Source: an uncultured Rhodospirillales bacterium
GTDB lineage: Bacteria; Pseudomonadota; Alphaproteobacteria; CACIAM-22H2
NCBI GenBank assembly: GCA_903860935.1
Contig: CAIOSQ010000365.1
Coordinates: 1-33,800, forward strand
Reading direction: 5' to 3'
DNA length: 33,800 nucleotides
In this document: positions 1 to 7,810 of the stretch, in pieces
How the letters are laid out: the number at the start of each line of letters is the position of its first letter
How positions within the stretch are numbered: position 1 is the stretch's first letter
Position numbers and translations under genes: made by a program
The notes under the pieces: generated by a model
Database searches by the model: none
What the model was told of the DNA's origin: nothing
The model's input: the letters and a program-made list of their open reading frames with translations, nothing else

Positions 1-165
1 CACGCGGCCATAGGTCGGCGTCTCGAAGATGATCAGGTCCTGATGCTCGGTCTGCTCGCGGAAGAGGACCTTCGTGATCTCGAAGGTCTGCCGAACATGC
101 GGAAAGAGCTTTTCCTGGAACCAGTCACCGGAACCGAGGCCGGCGGGCGCCGGCCCCGCGCTCAC
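1..165 (-). CDS. speE: Spermidine synthase, N-terminal part (runs off the left edge)
   Basis: Only the first 55 codons are in the window. Spermidine synthase transfers an aminopropyl group from decarboxylated AdoMet to putrescine in the cytosol. The visible part contains the family's N-terminal signature (WFQEKLFPHVRQ, then LFREQTEHQDL and ETPTYGRV), which builds the beta-hairpin ahead of the Rossmann domain. The start is a GTG at 165-163 that overlaps the speD stop as GTGA, so the gene is probably translationally coupled to speD, which makes its co-substrate. The catalytic domain lies outside the window and cannot be judged. Confidence 0.9.
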   Translation of the reverse strand, partial: MSAGPAPAGLGSGDWFQEKLFPHVRQTFEITKVLFREQTEHQDLIIFETPTYGRV

Positions 166-704
166 GCCAGGACCCCGCGCTTCTGCTCGGACACCTGGAT
201 GGTGCCGGGCTGGAAGGCCTGGCGCAGGACTGGGATCGATTTATACGGATCCGCAGCGCCGCACATGAACAGGTCAAGTGCGGCATAACCGCGCTCGGGC
301 CATGTGTGGATCGAGATGTGGCTCTCGGCCAGGACCGCGACGCCAGAGAGGCCGGCGCCGGGACCGAAATGATGGAGATGGATGTGCAGAAGCGTGGCGC
401 CGGAGACCTCGACGCATTCGCGTAGGGCACGATCCGTCAGGTCGAGATCGCCGAGATTGGTCGCGTTCCAGAGTTCGACCAGGAGATGAACGCCGGCAAA
501 CTTGATGCCGTTGCGTTCGATGAAATGGTCTTTTTGAACGACGTCGCCGGCCATCTGGTCACCGGAGATATGATGCGCGGCCGCCTGCGTGGACGCGGAG
601 ACAGGCTGTATCGGCAGAGCCTCCGCCGTTCCGGCGGATTGCGCCGTCGGGGACTCGCCGCGACGACCACCAGGGAGCACTCCCAGCTTCGTGACATTGC
701 CCAT
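162..704 (-). CDS. speD: S-adenosylmethionine decarboxylase proenzyme
   Basis: The enzyme decarboxylates AdoMet to supply the aminopropyl donor for spermidine. It is a pyruvoyl enzyme that cleaves itself between Glu and Ser. The motif ESHISIHTWPE places the cleavage at E127-S128. H133 and C148 follow at +5 and +20, the same spacing as S63/H68/C83 of the Thermotoga (class 1b) enzyme. From the ATG at 704 the protein has 180 residues. The conserved core begins only near residue 58, after an Ala/Gln/Ser-rich stretch. An internal ATG at 554 would give a core-sized protein of about 130 residues but has no obvious ribosome site. Upstream in-frame ATGs (to 776) are less likely. It is in an operon with speE. 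Confidence 0.9.
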   Translation of the reverse strand: MGNVTKLGVLPGGRRGESPTAQSAGTAEALPIQPVSASTQAAAHHISGDQMAGDVVQKDHFIERNGIKFAGVHLLVELWNATNLGDLDLTDRALRECVEVSGATLLHIHLHHFGPGAGLSGVAVLAESHISIHTWPERGYAALDLFMCGAADPYKSIPVLRQAFQPGTIQVSEQKRGVLA

Positions 705-754
705 CTCTAGTCCATCATCCTCCAAGAGTCGCCGGTGACGGCAACGCTGTTTTC

Positions 755-782
755 GGGAGGGGTCTTTTGGGACCAACCCCCC
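755..782 (-). terminator. Possible hairpin terminator between the acyl-CoA dehydrogenase and speD
   Basis: A stem of GGTC (761-764) and GACC (771-774) is extended by the G-rich run at 755-760 facing the C-rich run at 777-782, with a 2-nt bulge. It lies about 50 nt past the acyl-CoA dehydrogenase stop, in the direction of transcription. There is no clear U tract, so termination is only a suggestion. Confidence 0.3.
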
Positions 783-832
783 TGGGATGCAAGCGAAAAC
801 TGCCCCCAGATCAGGCGCGCGCCGGGTCGTGT

Positions 833-2617
833 TCAGAGATCTTCATCATCGAGACCGTCAAGCGACGCGCCGCCTGCCGTCGCGGCATGGAGAAGTCCAG
901 GCGCCTGGCTCAGCCAATGATCGGCATAGAAACGCGCGGTCTTCAGCTTCCGTGCCGCGAAAGCATCGTCCGCCGATGCGGTGATGCGATCGAGTGCCGC
1001 AGCTGCGCCGATCGCGAGGACATGCCCGCCGGCCACGAGGCCGAACAAACGCAGATAGATCGATGCACCCGCCGCGGCCTCGCGCGGTGCCGCCATCTGC
1101 TGGGCGACCATCGCGGCCGTCGCGGTGCGCAGGGCCGCTGCTCCCTGGGACAGGCGCAGGGCTATCGCATGCGCTTGACCTTCCGGCCGCGCGGCAAGCG
1201 CCGCCGCGGTCGCGTCGATCTCGTCGAGCAGCGCGATCGCCGCCGCGCCGCGGTCGCGGCCGAGCTTGCGGAACACGAGATCGTTGGCCTGGATGCCGTT
1301 CGTCCCCTCGTAGATCGGCAGGATGCGCGCGTCCCGGTAGTGCTGGGCTGCGCCCGTTTCCTCGATGAACCCCATCCCGCCATGGACCTGCACGCCCAGC
1401 GAGGCGATCTCGACACCGAGATCGGTGGCCCAGGATTTGACGACGGGGATCAGCAGATCGACGCGCGCCTGATGCAGGGCCCGCGCGGCGGGATCGGGAT
1501 GTTGCCGCGCGAGGTCAAGTTCGACTGCGGCGCTGTAGGTCAGGCCGCGCGCGGCTTCCGTTCCGCTGCGCATCGTCAGCAACATCCGGCGTATGTCGGG
1601 ATGCCGGGCGATCGGCACGGGTGCGGAACTTTGGGCGCCGATTTCGCGACCCTGGACGCGGTTCAGCGCATAGGAGCGCGCCTGCTGGTAGGCGCGCTCG
1701 CAGATTGCGACGCCCTGGAGCCCGACGGCGAGACGCGCGTTGTTCATCATCGTGAACATGTATTCGAGGCCGCGATTTTCCTCGCCGACCAGTTCGCCGA
1801 TCGCACCGCCATCGTCGCCATAGGCCATGACACAGGTCGGAGAGGCGTGGATGCCGAGTTTGTTCTCGAGGCTCACGACCCGCACGTCGTTGCGCGCTCC
1901 AGGCTGTCCATCCGGTCCGACGAGGAATTTCGGCACGATGAACAGCGAGATCCCGCGCGATCCCGATGGTGCATCGGGGGTGCGCGCAAGCACCATGTGG
2001 ATCACGTTCTCGGTCAGGTCGTGATCGCCGTAGGTGATGTAGATCTTCTGCCCGGTGATCCTGTAGCGCTGGCCGTCGCGCACCGCACGCGTGCGCAGCG
2101 CGCCGACATCCGAACCTGCGTGAGGTTCGGTCAGGTTCATCGTGCCGGTCCAGGTGCCGGCGATCATGTGGGGCAGGTAGGTCGCCTTTTGCGCCGCGCT
2201 GCCGTGCGCCTGCAGCAGGTCGGTGGCGCCCGCGGTCAGGAGCGGACACAGCGCGAAGGAGAGGTTCGCCGATTCCCACATTTCATGGACCGCGGTCGCC
2301 AGGGACCATGGAAGCCCCTGGCCGCCATGTTCCGGATCGAAGGGCAGGGCGTTCCAGCCGCCCGCCACGAAGGCGTCATAGGCAGCCCGCCAACCCGGCG
2401 GCGTGCGAACAATGCCATTATCCAGCCTGGATCCGGTTCGGTCGCCGACATGGTTGAGCGGCGCGATGCGGTCACGCGCGAGCTTGCCGGCCTCCGACAG
2501 GATCTGCTCGATTGTCTCCGCGTCGATCGCTTCGGTGCCGATGGCGCGGAGCCGGTCGATCCCGGCCACGGATTCCAGGGCGAAGCGCATCTCCTCGAGG
2601 GGCGGCACATAGCTCAT
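833..2617 (-). CDS. Acyl-CoA dehydrogenase, long (DmdC-like) subfamily
   Basis: A flavoprotein of 594 residues predicted to oxidise an acyl-CoA to the 2-enoyl-CoA and pass electrons to ETF. It has the acyl-CoA dehydrogenase core (MNLTEPHAGSD near residue 165, ITGQKIYIT, GGMGFIEETG) and the catalytic base E437 in YEGTNGIQ. The C-terminal extension, reaching about 594 residues, is typical of the group containing DmdC (3-methylmercaptopropionyl-CoA dehydrogenase). The true substrate cannot be told from sequence, and DMSP degradation genes are not seen here. The ATG (2617-2615) overlaps the stop of the upstream FAD oxidoreductase as TGATG, so the two are co-translated. Confidence 0.9.
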   Translation of the reverse strand: MSYVPPLEEMRFALESVAGIDRLRAIGTEAIDAETIEQILSEAGKLARDRIAPLNHVGDRTGSRLDNGIVRTPPGWRAAYDAFVAGGWNALPFDPEHGGQGLPWSLATAVHEMWESANLSFALCPLLTAGATDLLQAHGSAAQKATYLPHMIAGTWTGTMNLTEPHAGSDVGALRTRAVRDGQRYRITGQKIYITYGDHDLTENVIHMVLARTPDAPSGSRGISLFIVPKFLVGPDGQPGARNDVRVVSLENKLGIHASPTCVMAYGDDGGAIGELVGEENRGLEYMFTMMNNARLAVGLQGVAICERAYQQARSYALNRVQGREIGAQSSAPVPIARHPDIRRMLLTMRSGTEAARGLTYSAAVELDLARQHPDPAARALHQARVDLLIPVVKSWATDLGVEIASLGVQVHGGMGFIEETGAAQHYRDARILPIYEGTNGIQANDLVFRKLGRDRGAAAIALLDEIDATAAALAARPEGQAHAIALRLSQGAAALRTATAAMVAQQMAAPREAAAGASIYLRLFGLVAGGHVLAIGAAAALDRITASADDAFAARKLKTARFYADHWLSQAPGLLHAATAGGASLDGLDDEDL

Positions 2618-4032
2618 CAGAGGACCTTCCCGGGATTGAGGAGGTTGCGCGGATCCAGCGTACGCTTGAGAAGTCGCATCGTCTCGAGGGCGAGCGATGG
2701 TTTGTAATGCGCGAGTTCGTCCCGCCGCAGCAGGCCGATGCCATGCTCGGCAGAGATCGAGCCACCCATGTCCACGACGATGTCGTGCACGACCCGATTG
2801 ATGCGCGCCATCTCCGTGTGGAAGCCGCTCGGGTCGCCGCCGCGCGGCGGAAGAAGGTTGAAATGAATGTTGCCGTCGCCGGCATGTCCGAACGCGACGA
2901 TGCGGGCGTCGGGCAGCGCCGCGCGGCAGGCGGGGATTGCGCGCTCGAGGAATTCGGGCACGCGGCTGACGGTCACGGCGATGTCGTGGCGGATCGGCAC
3001 GCCCTCGTGCTTCTGGGCCTCGGCCATGTCCTCGCGGATCTTCCAGAAGGCCTGACGCTGGGCGTGGCTTTCGGCGAGAGCCGCGTCGATGACCAGGCCG
3101 TCCTCCATGGCCTGACCGAGAACGCGCTCGACCGCGTCACGCAGTCCGGTGCTGCCCTCCGCACCAAAGGATTCCGTCAGGACATACCAGTCGTGGCGCT
3201 GCGCAAGCGGGTCGCTGTTGCCGGCAACGTTGGCGTAGACGAGATCCAGTATGGCGCGATCGATGAGTTCGAAGGCAGTCACGGCATCGCCGGTGCCCGC
3301 GCGCATCCGGGACAGGAGTTCGATCGCCGCCGACGGATCGCGCACGGCGATGAACGCGGTCTCGATCGCGCGTGGCCGTGGGAAAAGTTTGAGGACGGCC
3401 GCCGTGATGATGCCAAGCGTACCCTCGGCGCCGATGAACAGATGCTTGAGGTCGTAGCCGGTGTTGTCCTTGCGCAGTCCAGTGAGGCCGCTCCAGATCT
3501 CGCCATTCGGGAGCACGACCTCGAGCCCGAGCACGAGATCGCGCGCCATGCCGTAGCGCAGCACCTGGATCCCGCCGGCGTTGGTAGAAAGATTGCCGCC
3601 GATCTGGCAGCTCCCCTCCGCCGCGAGGCTCAGCGGGAAGAACCGGTCGGCGTCCTCCGCCGCCTTCTGGATGGACTTCAGGACGCAGCCTGCCTCCACC
3701 GTGATCGTGAAGTCGAGCGCGTCGAGGCGGCGCACCGCGTTCATCCGCTCGAGCGACAGGAGGATGCAGCGCGTGTCTCCCGGCCGCGGGACCGATCCGC
3801 CGACGAGGCCAGTATTGCCGCCCTGCGGAATGACCGCGATCCCCGCCAGGGCGCAGACCCGCATGCAGCCCGCGACCTCCGCCGTCGTAGCCGGTCGCGC
3901 CACGAGCAGGGCCGGGCCGCGATAGGCGCCGCGCCAGTCGACCAGATAGCGCGCCATCGCGCCGGTATCCTCGAGATAGCCTTTCGGCCCGAGGATCTCC
4001 TTGAGTTGGACGATGGCTTCGAGGTCGGTCAT
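2617..4032 (-). CDS. FAD-linked oxidoreductase, D-2-hydroxyglutarate/D-lactate dehydrogenase type
   Basis: 471 residues. The N-terminal PCMH-type FAD domain carries PQGGNTGLVGGS (about 69-80), the signature of the D2HGDH/GlcD family. The C-terminal FAD-oxidase domain ends with SAEHGIGLLRRDEL and DPRNLLNPGKVL. Family members oxidise D-2-hydroxy acids and usually reduce ETF or quinone. The start ATG at 4032 was chosen because the domain begins there (MTDLEAIVQLKEILG); upstream codons look non-coding. It follows tsaC by 47 nt and overlaps the acyl-CoA dehydrogenase start, so the three form an operon. D-2-hydroxyglutarate is the best-guess substrate, but D-lactate or another hydroxy acid is possible. 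Confidence 0.88.
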   Translation of the reverse strand: MTDLEAIVQLKEILGPKGYLEDTGAMARYLVDWRGAYRGPALLVARPATTAEVAGCMRVCALAGIAVIPQGGNTGLVGGSVPRPGDTRCILLSLERMNAVRRLDALDFTITVEAGCVLKSIQKAAEDADRFFPLSLAAEGSCQIGGNLSTNAGGIQVLRYGMARDLVLGLEVVLPNGEIWSGLTGLRKDNTGYDLKHLFIGAEGTLGIITAAVLKLFPRPRAIETAFIAVRDPSAAIELLSRMRAGTGDAVTAFELIDRAILDLVYANVAGNSDPLAQRHDWYVLTESFGAEGSTGLRDAVERVLGQAMEDGLVIDAALAESHAQRQAFWKIREDMAEAQKHEGVPIRHDIAVTVSRVPEFLERAIPACRAALPDARIVAFGHAGDGNIHFNLLPPRGGDPSGFHTEMARINRVVHDIVVDMGGSISAEHGIGLLRRDELAHYKPSLALETMRLLKRTLDPRNLLNPGKVL

Positions 4033-4079
4033 GCGACGCGGTCCCTTGCGGACGGTGTTGGGGTGGACGAGTGGCGATG

Positions 4080-5048
4080 TTACCGGGGCGCGGCGGCCCT
4101 TTCGAGCCGATCGTTGATCGCGAGACCGAGGCCGCGGTGCGGGATCGGCGCCACCGCGATCGCCGTCACGCCGGCGCGATCGAGCGACCTGAGCATTGCG
4201 AAAAGATTGGCCGCCGCCTCGGCGAGGTTGCGCTGCGGACTGAGATCGAGGGCTGGCGTTTCGATCCCGGCCGGAACGCCGCCAAAGGCAAGAAACGCCT
4301 CGCCCGGGCCCGGGTGGCGGACACCGAGCCTGACGCGGGCGCGCGGCGCGTAATGGCTCGCGAGCTGGCCCGGCGAGAGCCGCGCGCCATCGCCGTTCTC
4401 CGGACGGATGCGCCGCAGCGTCTGGCCGAGCACCCGCTCGATCGCCGATTTCGCGATGCCACCTGGGCGGAGGAGCGCAGGCTTCGGCGATGTCAGATCC
4501 ACCACCGTGGACTCGACGCCGACCCGGCATGAACCGCCATCGAGGACAAGCGCGACACGGCGCCCGAGATCGCGTCTGACATGGGCTGCGCTCGTCGGGC
4601 TTACACGGCCCGAGCGGTTGGCGCTCGGCGCGACGACTGGCGTGCCGCAGGCGCGCAGCAGGGCGAGCGCGACTGGGTGGTCGGGCACGCGCATCGCAAG
4701 CGACGGCAGGCCGGCCGAGGCGAGCCAGGACACCGGACAGCCGCGGCGGCGCGGCAGAACGATCGTCAGCGGACCCGGCCAGAAGGCCTTGGCAAGCGCA
4801 AGGGCGCGATCGTCGAAGCGCACCAGTCTTCGCGCGTCCCGCGTGGTCGGGACATGCACGATCAGCGGGTTGAAGCGCGGCCGCCCCTTGGCAGCGTAGA
4901 TCGCCGCCACCGCCGCGTCGCTGGTCGCGTCGGCCCCGAGGCCGTAGACCGTCTCGGTCGGAAAGGCGACCAGATCCCCTTGCCGCAGCAGGGTTGCGGC
5001 GCGGTCGATCGCGTCTTTTTCGACGGGAAGATCCTGCGGTCGGCTCAT
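4080..5048 (-). CDS. tsaC: L-threonylcarbamoyladenylate synthase, long Sua5 form
   Basis: Makes threonylcarbamoyl-AMP from threonine, bicarbonate and ATP, the first step of the t6A37 modification of ANN-decoding tRNAs. At 322 residues it is the long Sua5 type: a YrdC domain (about 10-205) plus a C-terminal Sua5 domain (SPGQLASHYAPRARVRL onward). The YrdC signature is intact: K54-x-R56 in KGRPRFNPL and S142-x-N144 in PSANRSG, plus PTETVYGLG at 30-38. It is the first gene of the minus-strand operon and is divergent from the ParA-type gene across about 120 nt. Confidence 0.95.
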   Translation of the reverse strand: MSRPQDLPVEKDAIDRAATLLRQGDLVAFPTETVYGLGADATSDAAVAAIYAAKGRPRFNPLIVHVPTTRDARRLVRFDDRALALAKAFWPGPLTIVLPRRRGCPVSWLASAGLPSLAMRVPDHPVALALLRACGTPVVAPSANRSGRVSPTSAAHVRRDLGRRVALVLDGGSCRVGVESTVVDLTSPKPALLRPGGIAKSAIERVLGQTLRRIRPENGDGARLSPGQLASHYAPRARVRLGVRHPGPGEAFLAFGGVPAGIETPALDLSPQRNLAEAAANLFAMLRSLDRAGVTAIAVAPIPHRGLGLAINDRLERAAAPR

Positions 5049-5170
5049 GCCAAGCCGCTTACCATGGAGCGGCGCTGCGCCAAACCCTCATCAGATGTGG
5101 GCGAGGAGCGGGACGCGGTTGTCGCGGGGATGGTAGGTTCGTCCTCAAGGCGCAAGAAACCGGAGTCGGC

Positions 5171-5818
5171 ATGGCCGCGATACTCACGCTGGCGCAGCGC
5201 AAAGGCGGCGCCGGCAAGACCACGCTGGCGATCCATCTTGCCGTCGGTTGGCGGCGGGCCGGTCGTCGCGTCGCGATGATCGATGTCGATCCCCAAGGCT
5301 CGCTGGCGCAGTGGGCGGAACTCCGCCGGGCCGCGCTGGAAAAGCCCGAGGAGGGATTCTCCGTCACCGCGGTTTCCGGCTGGCGGCTTGTGCGTGAACT
5401 GGATCGCGCGAAGCGGGAGGCCGATTTCGTGATCGTCGATTCACCGCCCCATGCGGAGCTGGATTCGCGCGCCGCGATCCGCGCGGCGGATCTCGTCGTG
5501 GTGCCGGTGCAGCCATCGCCCCTCGATGCCTGGGCGACGCGCGCGACGCTCGAGGCGGCGCGCGCCGAGAAGCGCCCCGCGCTCCTGGTTCTGAACCGCG
5601 TCGTTCCGCGCGCGCGCCTCACGCAGGAGATCGCTGCGGAGCTTGCGGCTGGCGCGGCGCGGCTGGCGACGTCGAGCCTCGGCAGCCGCACGGCCTTCGC
5701 CGCCAGCATCGCCGCTGGCACGGGGGTGGAGGATTACGAGCCGGGCAGCGCGGCGGCAGGAGAGATCATCCATCTGCGCGCCGAGATCGAGGCGATCCTG
5801 GCCGAGCGACGCGACTGA
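5171..5818 (+). CDS. Orphan ParA-family ATPase
   Basis: 215 residues. It has the deviant Walker A motif KGGAGKTT at 11-18, Walker A' D38/D40 (MIDVDPQG) and a Walker B-like stretch (DFVIVDSPPH). ParA-family ATPases form ATP-dependent dimers that position plasmids, chromosome origins or protein cargo. No ParB, MinD partner or cargo gene is adjacent, and the protein is shorter than chromosomal ParA. The ATG at 5171 is preceded by GGAG; the open frame upstream is not conserved-looking. The stop is 6 nt before the MFS gene, so the two are probably co-transcribed, although no functional link is evident. Confidence 0.85.
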   Translation: MAAILTLAQRKGGAGKTTLAIHLAVGWRRAGRRVAMIDVDPQGSLAQWAELRRAALEKPEEGFSVTAVSGWRLVRELDRAKREADFVIVDSPPHAELDSRAAIRAADLVVVPVQPSPLDAWATRATLEAARAEKRPALLVLNRVVPRARLTQEIAAELAAGAARLATSSLGSRTAFAASIAAGTGVEDYEPGSAAAGEIIHLRAEIEAILAERRD

Positions 5819-5824
5819 CCCGCG

Positions 5825-7012
5825 ATGACCGCACCCGCACCCGGCGTGAGCACACGCTCGATCATCGCACTCGGCGCTGCCAGCTTCATGTCGTCGGCGA
5901 CGATCCGCGTCGGCGACCCCTTGATTCCGCAGATCGCAGATGATTTCGGGGTCGGAATCGCGGCCGCCGCGATCGTCTCGACAGCTTTCGCGCTCGCCTA
6001 TGGCGTGTGCCAGCTGATCCACGGCCCCCTAGGCGATCGCTTCGGCAAGTTGCGGATGATCGTGCTGGCCACGGCCCTGTCTGGCTTCGGCACCGCGAGT
6101 GTCGCCTGGGCCGACTCCCTGACCGCGGTCGGCGTGCTGCGCTTCCTCAGCGGCGTCACCGCCTCGGCGATCATTCCGCTTTCCATGGCGCATATCGGCG
6201 ACGTGGTTCCCTATGAGCAGCGCCAGGAGACGCTCGCGCGCTTTCTGTTCGGGCAGATCCTCGGCTCGGTGTTTGGCCAGGTGGTCGGCGGCGTTCTTGG
6301 AGAGTTCCTCCATTGGCGCGCGATTTTCCTCGTTCTGTCGGCGCTGTTCTTCGTGGCGGCGCTGGTGATCCTCGTCGAGTACCGCTCTGGCCGAACCCCC
6401 GACCGGCGCAGCGCCGTCGACCTCTCGCCTGGCGCGCTGCTCCGCCGCTATGCGGGTCTGCTTGCGCGTCCGCATGTCCGCCTCGTGCTCGCGACAGTGT
6501 TTCTCGAGGCGGTGCTGTTCTACGGGGCTTTCAGCTTCTTCGCAGCCTATCTGATCGACGCCTTCGCGCTGGACTATGCACGCAGCGGGCTCGTGATCGC
6601 CGTCTTCGGCGCTGGCGGTCTGGCCTATGCGGTGTCGGCGCGCCGTCTGCTGCCCGTGCTGGGAGAGCGCGGCTTCGCGCTCTGCGGCGGCGGGCTTCTT
6701 TGCCTGTCCTTCCTTCTGGCGCCGGTCGCTGCGCCCTATGCCGGTTTCATGGGGGTCGTGTTCCTTTCCGGACTTGGGTTCTACGTGCTTCATACGACGC
6801 TGCAGACGAACGCGACCCAGATGGCCCCCGAGGCCCGGGGGTCAGCCGTCGCGATCTTCGCGTCGAGCCTGTTCCTCGGAACATCGCTCGGCGTCGCCGC
6901 GGGCGGCATGCTGATCGAGGCGGTCGGCTACGCGCCGGTGTTCGTGGGGTGTGGCGTCGGATTGCTCGCGCTCGGAATCGGTTTCAACCTCAAACTTGCG
7001 CGGCGTCGCTGA
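5825..7012 (+). CDS. MFS transporter, drug:H+ antiporter-1-like
   Basis: 395 residues with about twelve hydrophobic segments, the size and layout of a 12-TM major facilitator. Motif A appears in loop 2-3 as GPLGDRFGKLR (near residues 67-77). TM4 contains LRFLSGVTASAIIPLSMAHIGD, typical of DHA1 efflux proteins. It acts in the inner membrane; the substrate is unknown. The stop codon lies inside the left arm of a hairpin shared with the convergent cysQ gene. Confidence 0.85.
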   Translation: MTAPAPGVSTRSIIALGAASFMSSATIRVGDPLIPQIADDFGVGIAAAAIVSTAFALAYGVCQLIHGPLGDRFGKLRMIVLATALSGFGTASVAWADSLTAVGVLRFLSGVTASAIIPLSMAHIGDVVPYEQRQETLARFLFGQILGSVFGQVVGGVLGEFLHWRAIFLVLSALFFVAALVILVEYRSGRTPDRRSAVDLSPGALLRRYAGLLARPHVRLVLATVFLEAVLFYGAFSFFAAYLIDAFALDYARSGLVIAVFGAGGLAYAVSARRLLPVLGERGFALCGGGLLCLSFLLAPVAAPYAGFMGVVFLSGLGFYVLHTTLQTNATQMAPEARGSAVAIFASSLFLGTSLGVAAGGMLIEAVGYAPVFVGCGVGLLALGIGFNLKLARRR

Positions 7013-7032
7013 CGGCGTCGGGGGTCAGCGAC
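7005..7032. terminator. Bidirectional hairpin between convergent MFS and cysQ genes
   Basis: A perfect 9-bp inverted repeat, GTCGCTGAC (7005-7013) and GTCAGCGAC (7024-7032), with a 10-nt loop. The left arm contains the MFS stop TGA (7010-7012). The right arm contains, on the other strand, the cysQ stop (7027-7025). With only 12 nt between the genes this is the only candidate terminator for both. No U tract is present. Confidence 0.6.
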
Positions 7033-7810
7033 CGCGGGCGATGAAGTCAGGGTTTCGGAACCCTGGCTTGCCGTAGGCGAGGCGTTTTCCGGAGAGGGTT
7101 ACGACGCTGCCGCCGGCCTGTTCGAGGATGGCCTGGCCAGCGCAGCTGTCCCATTCGCTGGTTGGTCCGAAGCGCGGATAGAGATCTGCCTCGCCGGCGG
7201 CGAGCACGGCGAATTTGAGAGCGCTGCCGAGGATGCGACGTTGCGCGACGGCGTGATCCTCGAGGAACGCATCGACGGCCGGCATGTTGCCGTGGCTCCT
7301 GCTCGCGACGACGATCACGCCTGACGGCGGCACGGCGCGCGCGATGAGTGGCGCGCGTGGACCGTCGCCGCGGGTCCGGAAGGCGGCGCCCCGGCCGTCG
7401 CTGCACCAGACCTCGTCCAGGACCGGACCGTGCAGCAGGCCGAAGACAGGATGGAAATCCTCGACGAGGCCGATATTCACCGCGAATTCGCCATTTCGTG
7501 CGACGAATTCCTTCGTTCCATCCAGCGGATCCACCAGCCAGAAGCGCCGAGGCACCTCACCGGGAGGGAATGGGGTGTGACCGGCTGCGATCTGCTCTTC
7601 GGAGACCACGGGAATGCCCGGTGTCAGTCGCGCCAGTCCAGCGAGGATCACCGCCTCCGAGGCCTCGTCGGCATCGGTGACCGGAGACCCGTCGCGTTTC
7701 GCGCGCGCCGCAGCGCCCGGGCCATAATGAACGAGGGCCGCCTTGCCGGCGGCCCTCGCGAGGTCGATCAGCGGCGCGACGAGCGCGCCGAGGTCGGGCG
7801 ATGAGGTCAT
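7025..7810 (-). CDS. cysQ: 3'(2'),5'-bisphosphate nucleotidase
   Basis: A cytosolic phosphatase that removes the 3'-phosphate of PAP (3'-phosphoadenosine 5'-phosphate), the by-product of sulfate assimilation and of phosphopantetheine transfer. It belongs to the inositol-monophosphatase fold: metal-binding E71-E72 (SEEQ), D94-P-L-D97-G-T (DPLDGTKEF), and D in [11 protein letters not shown] near the C-terminus. The length of 260 residues is normal. The start ATG at 7810 overlaps the stop of the molybdenum hydroxylase gene as ATGA, so translation is coupled to that gene. Confidence 0.92.
   Translation of the reverse strand: MTSSPDLGALVAPLIDLARAAGKAALVHYGPGAAARAKRDGSPVTDADEASEAVILAGLARLTPGIPVVSEEQIAAGHTPFPPGEVPRRFWLVDPLDGTKEFVARNGEFAVNIGLVEDFHPVFGLLHGPVLDEVWCSDGRGAAFRTRGDGPRAPLIARAVPPSGVIVVASRSHGNMPAVDAFLEDHAVAQRRILGSALKFAVLAAGEADLYPRFGPTSEWDSCAGQAILEQAGGSVVTLSGKRLAYGKPGFRNPDFIARGR

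Noticed and set aside
767-2707. A 646-codon open frame on the plus strand opposite the acyl-CoA dehydrogenase
   Set aside because: Antisense shadow: no domain, no ribosome site, and composition mirrors the third-position GC bias of the real gene.
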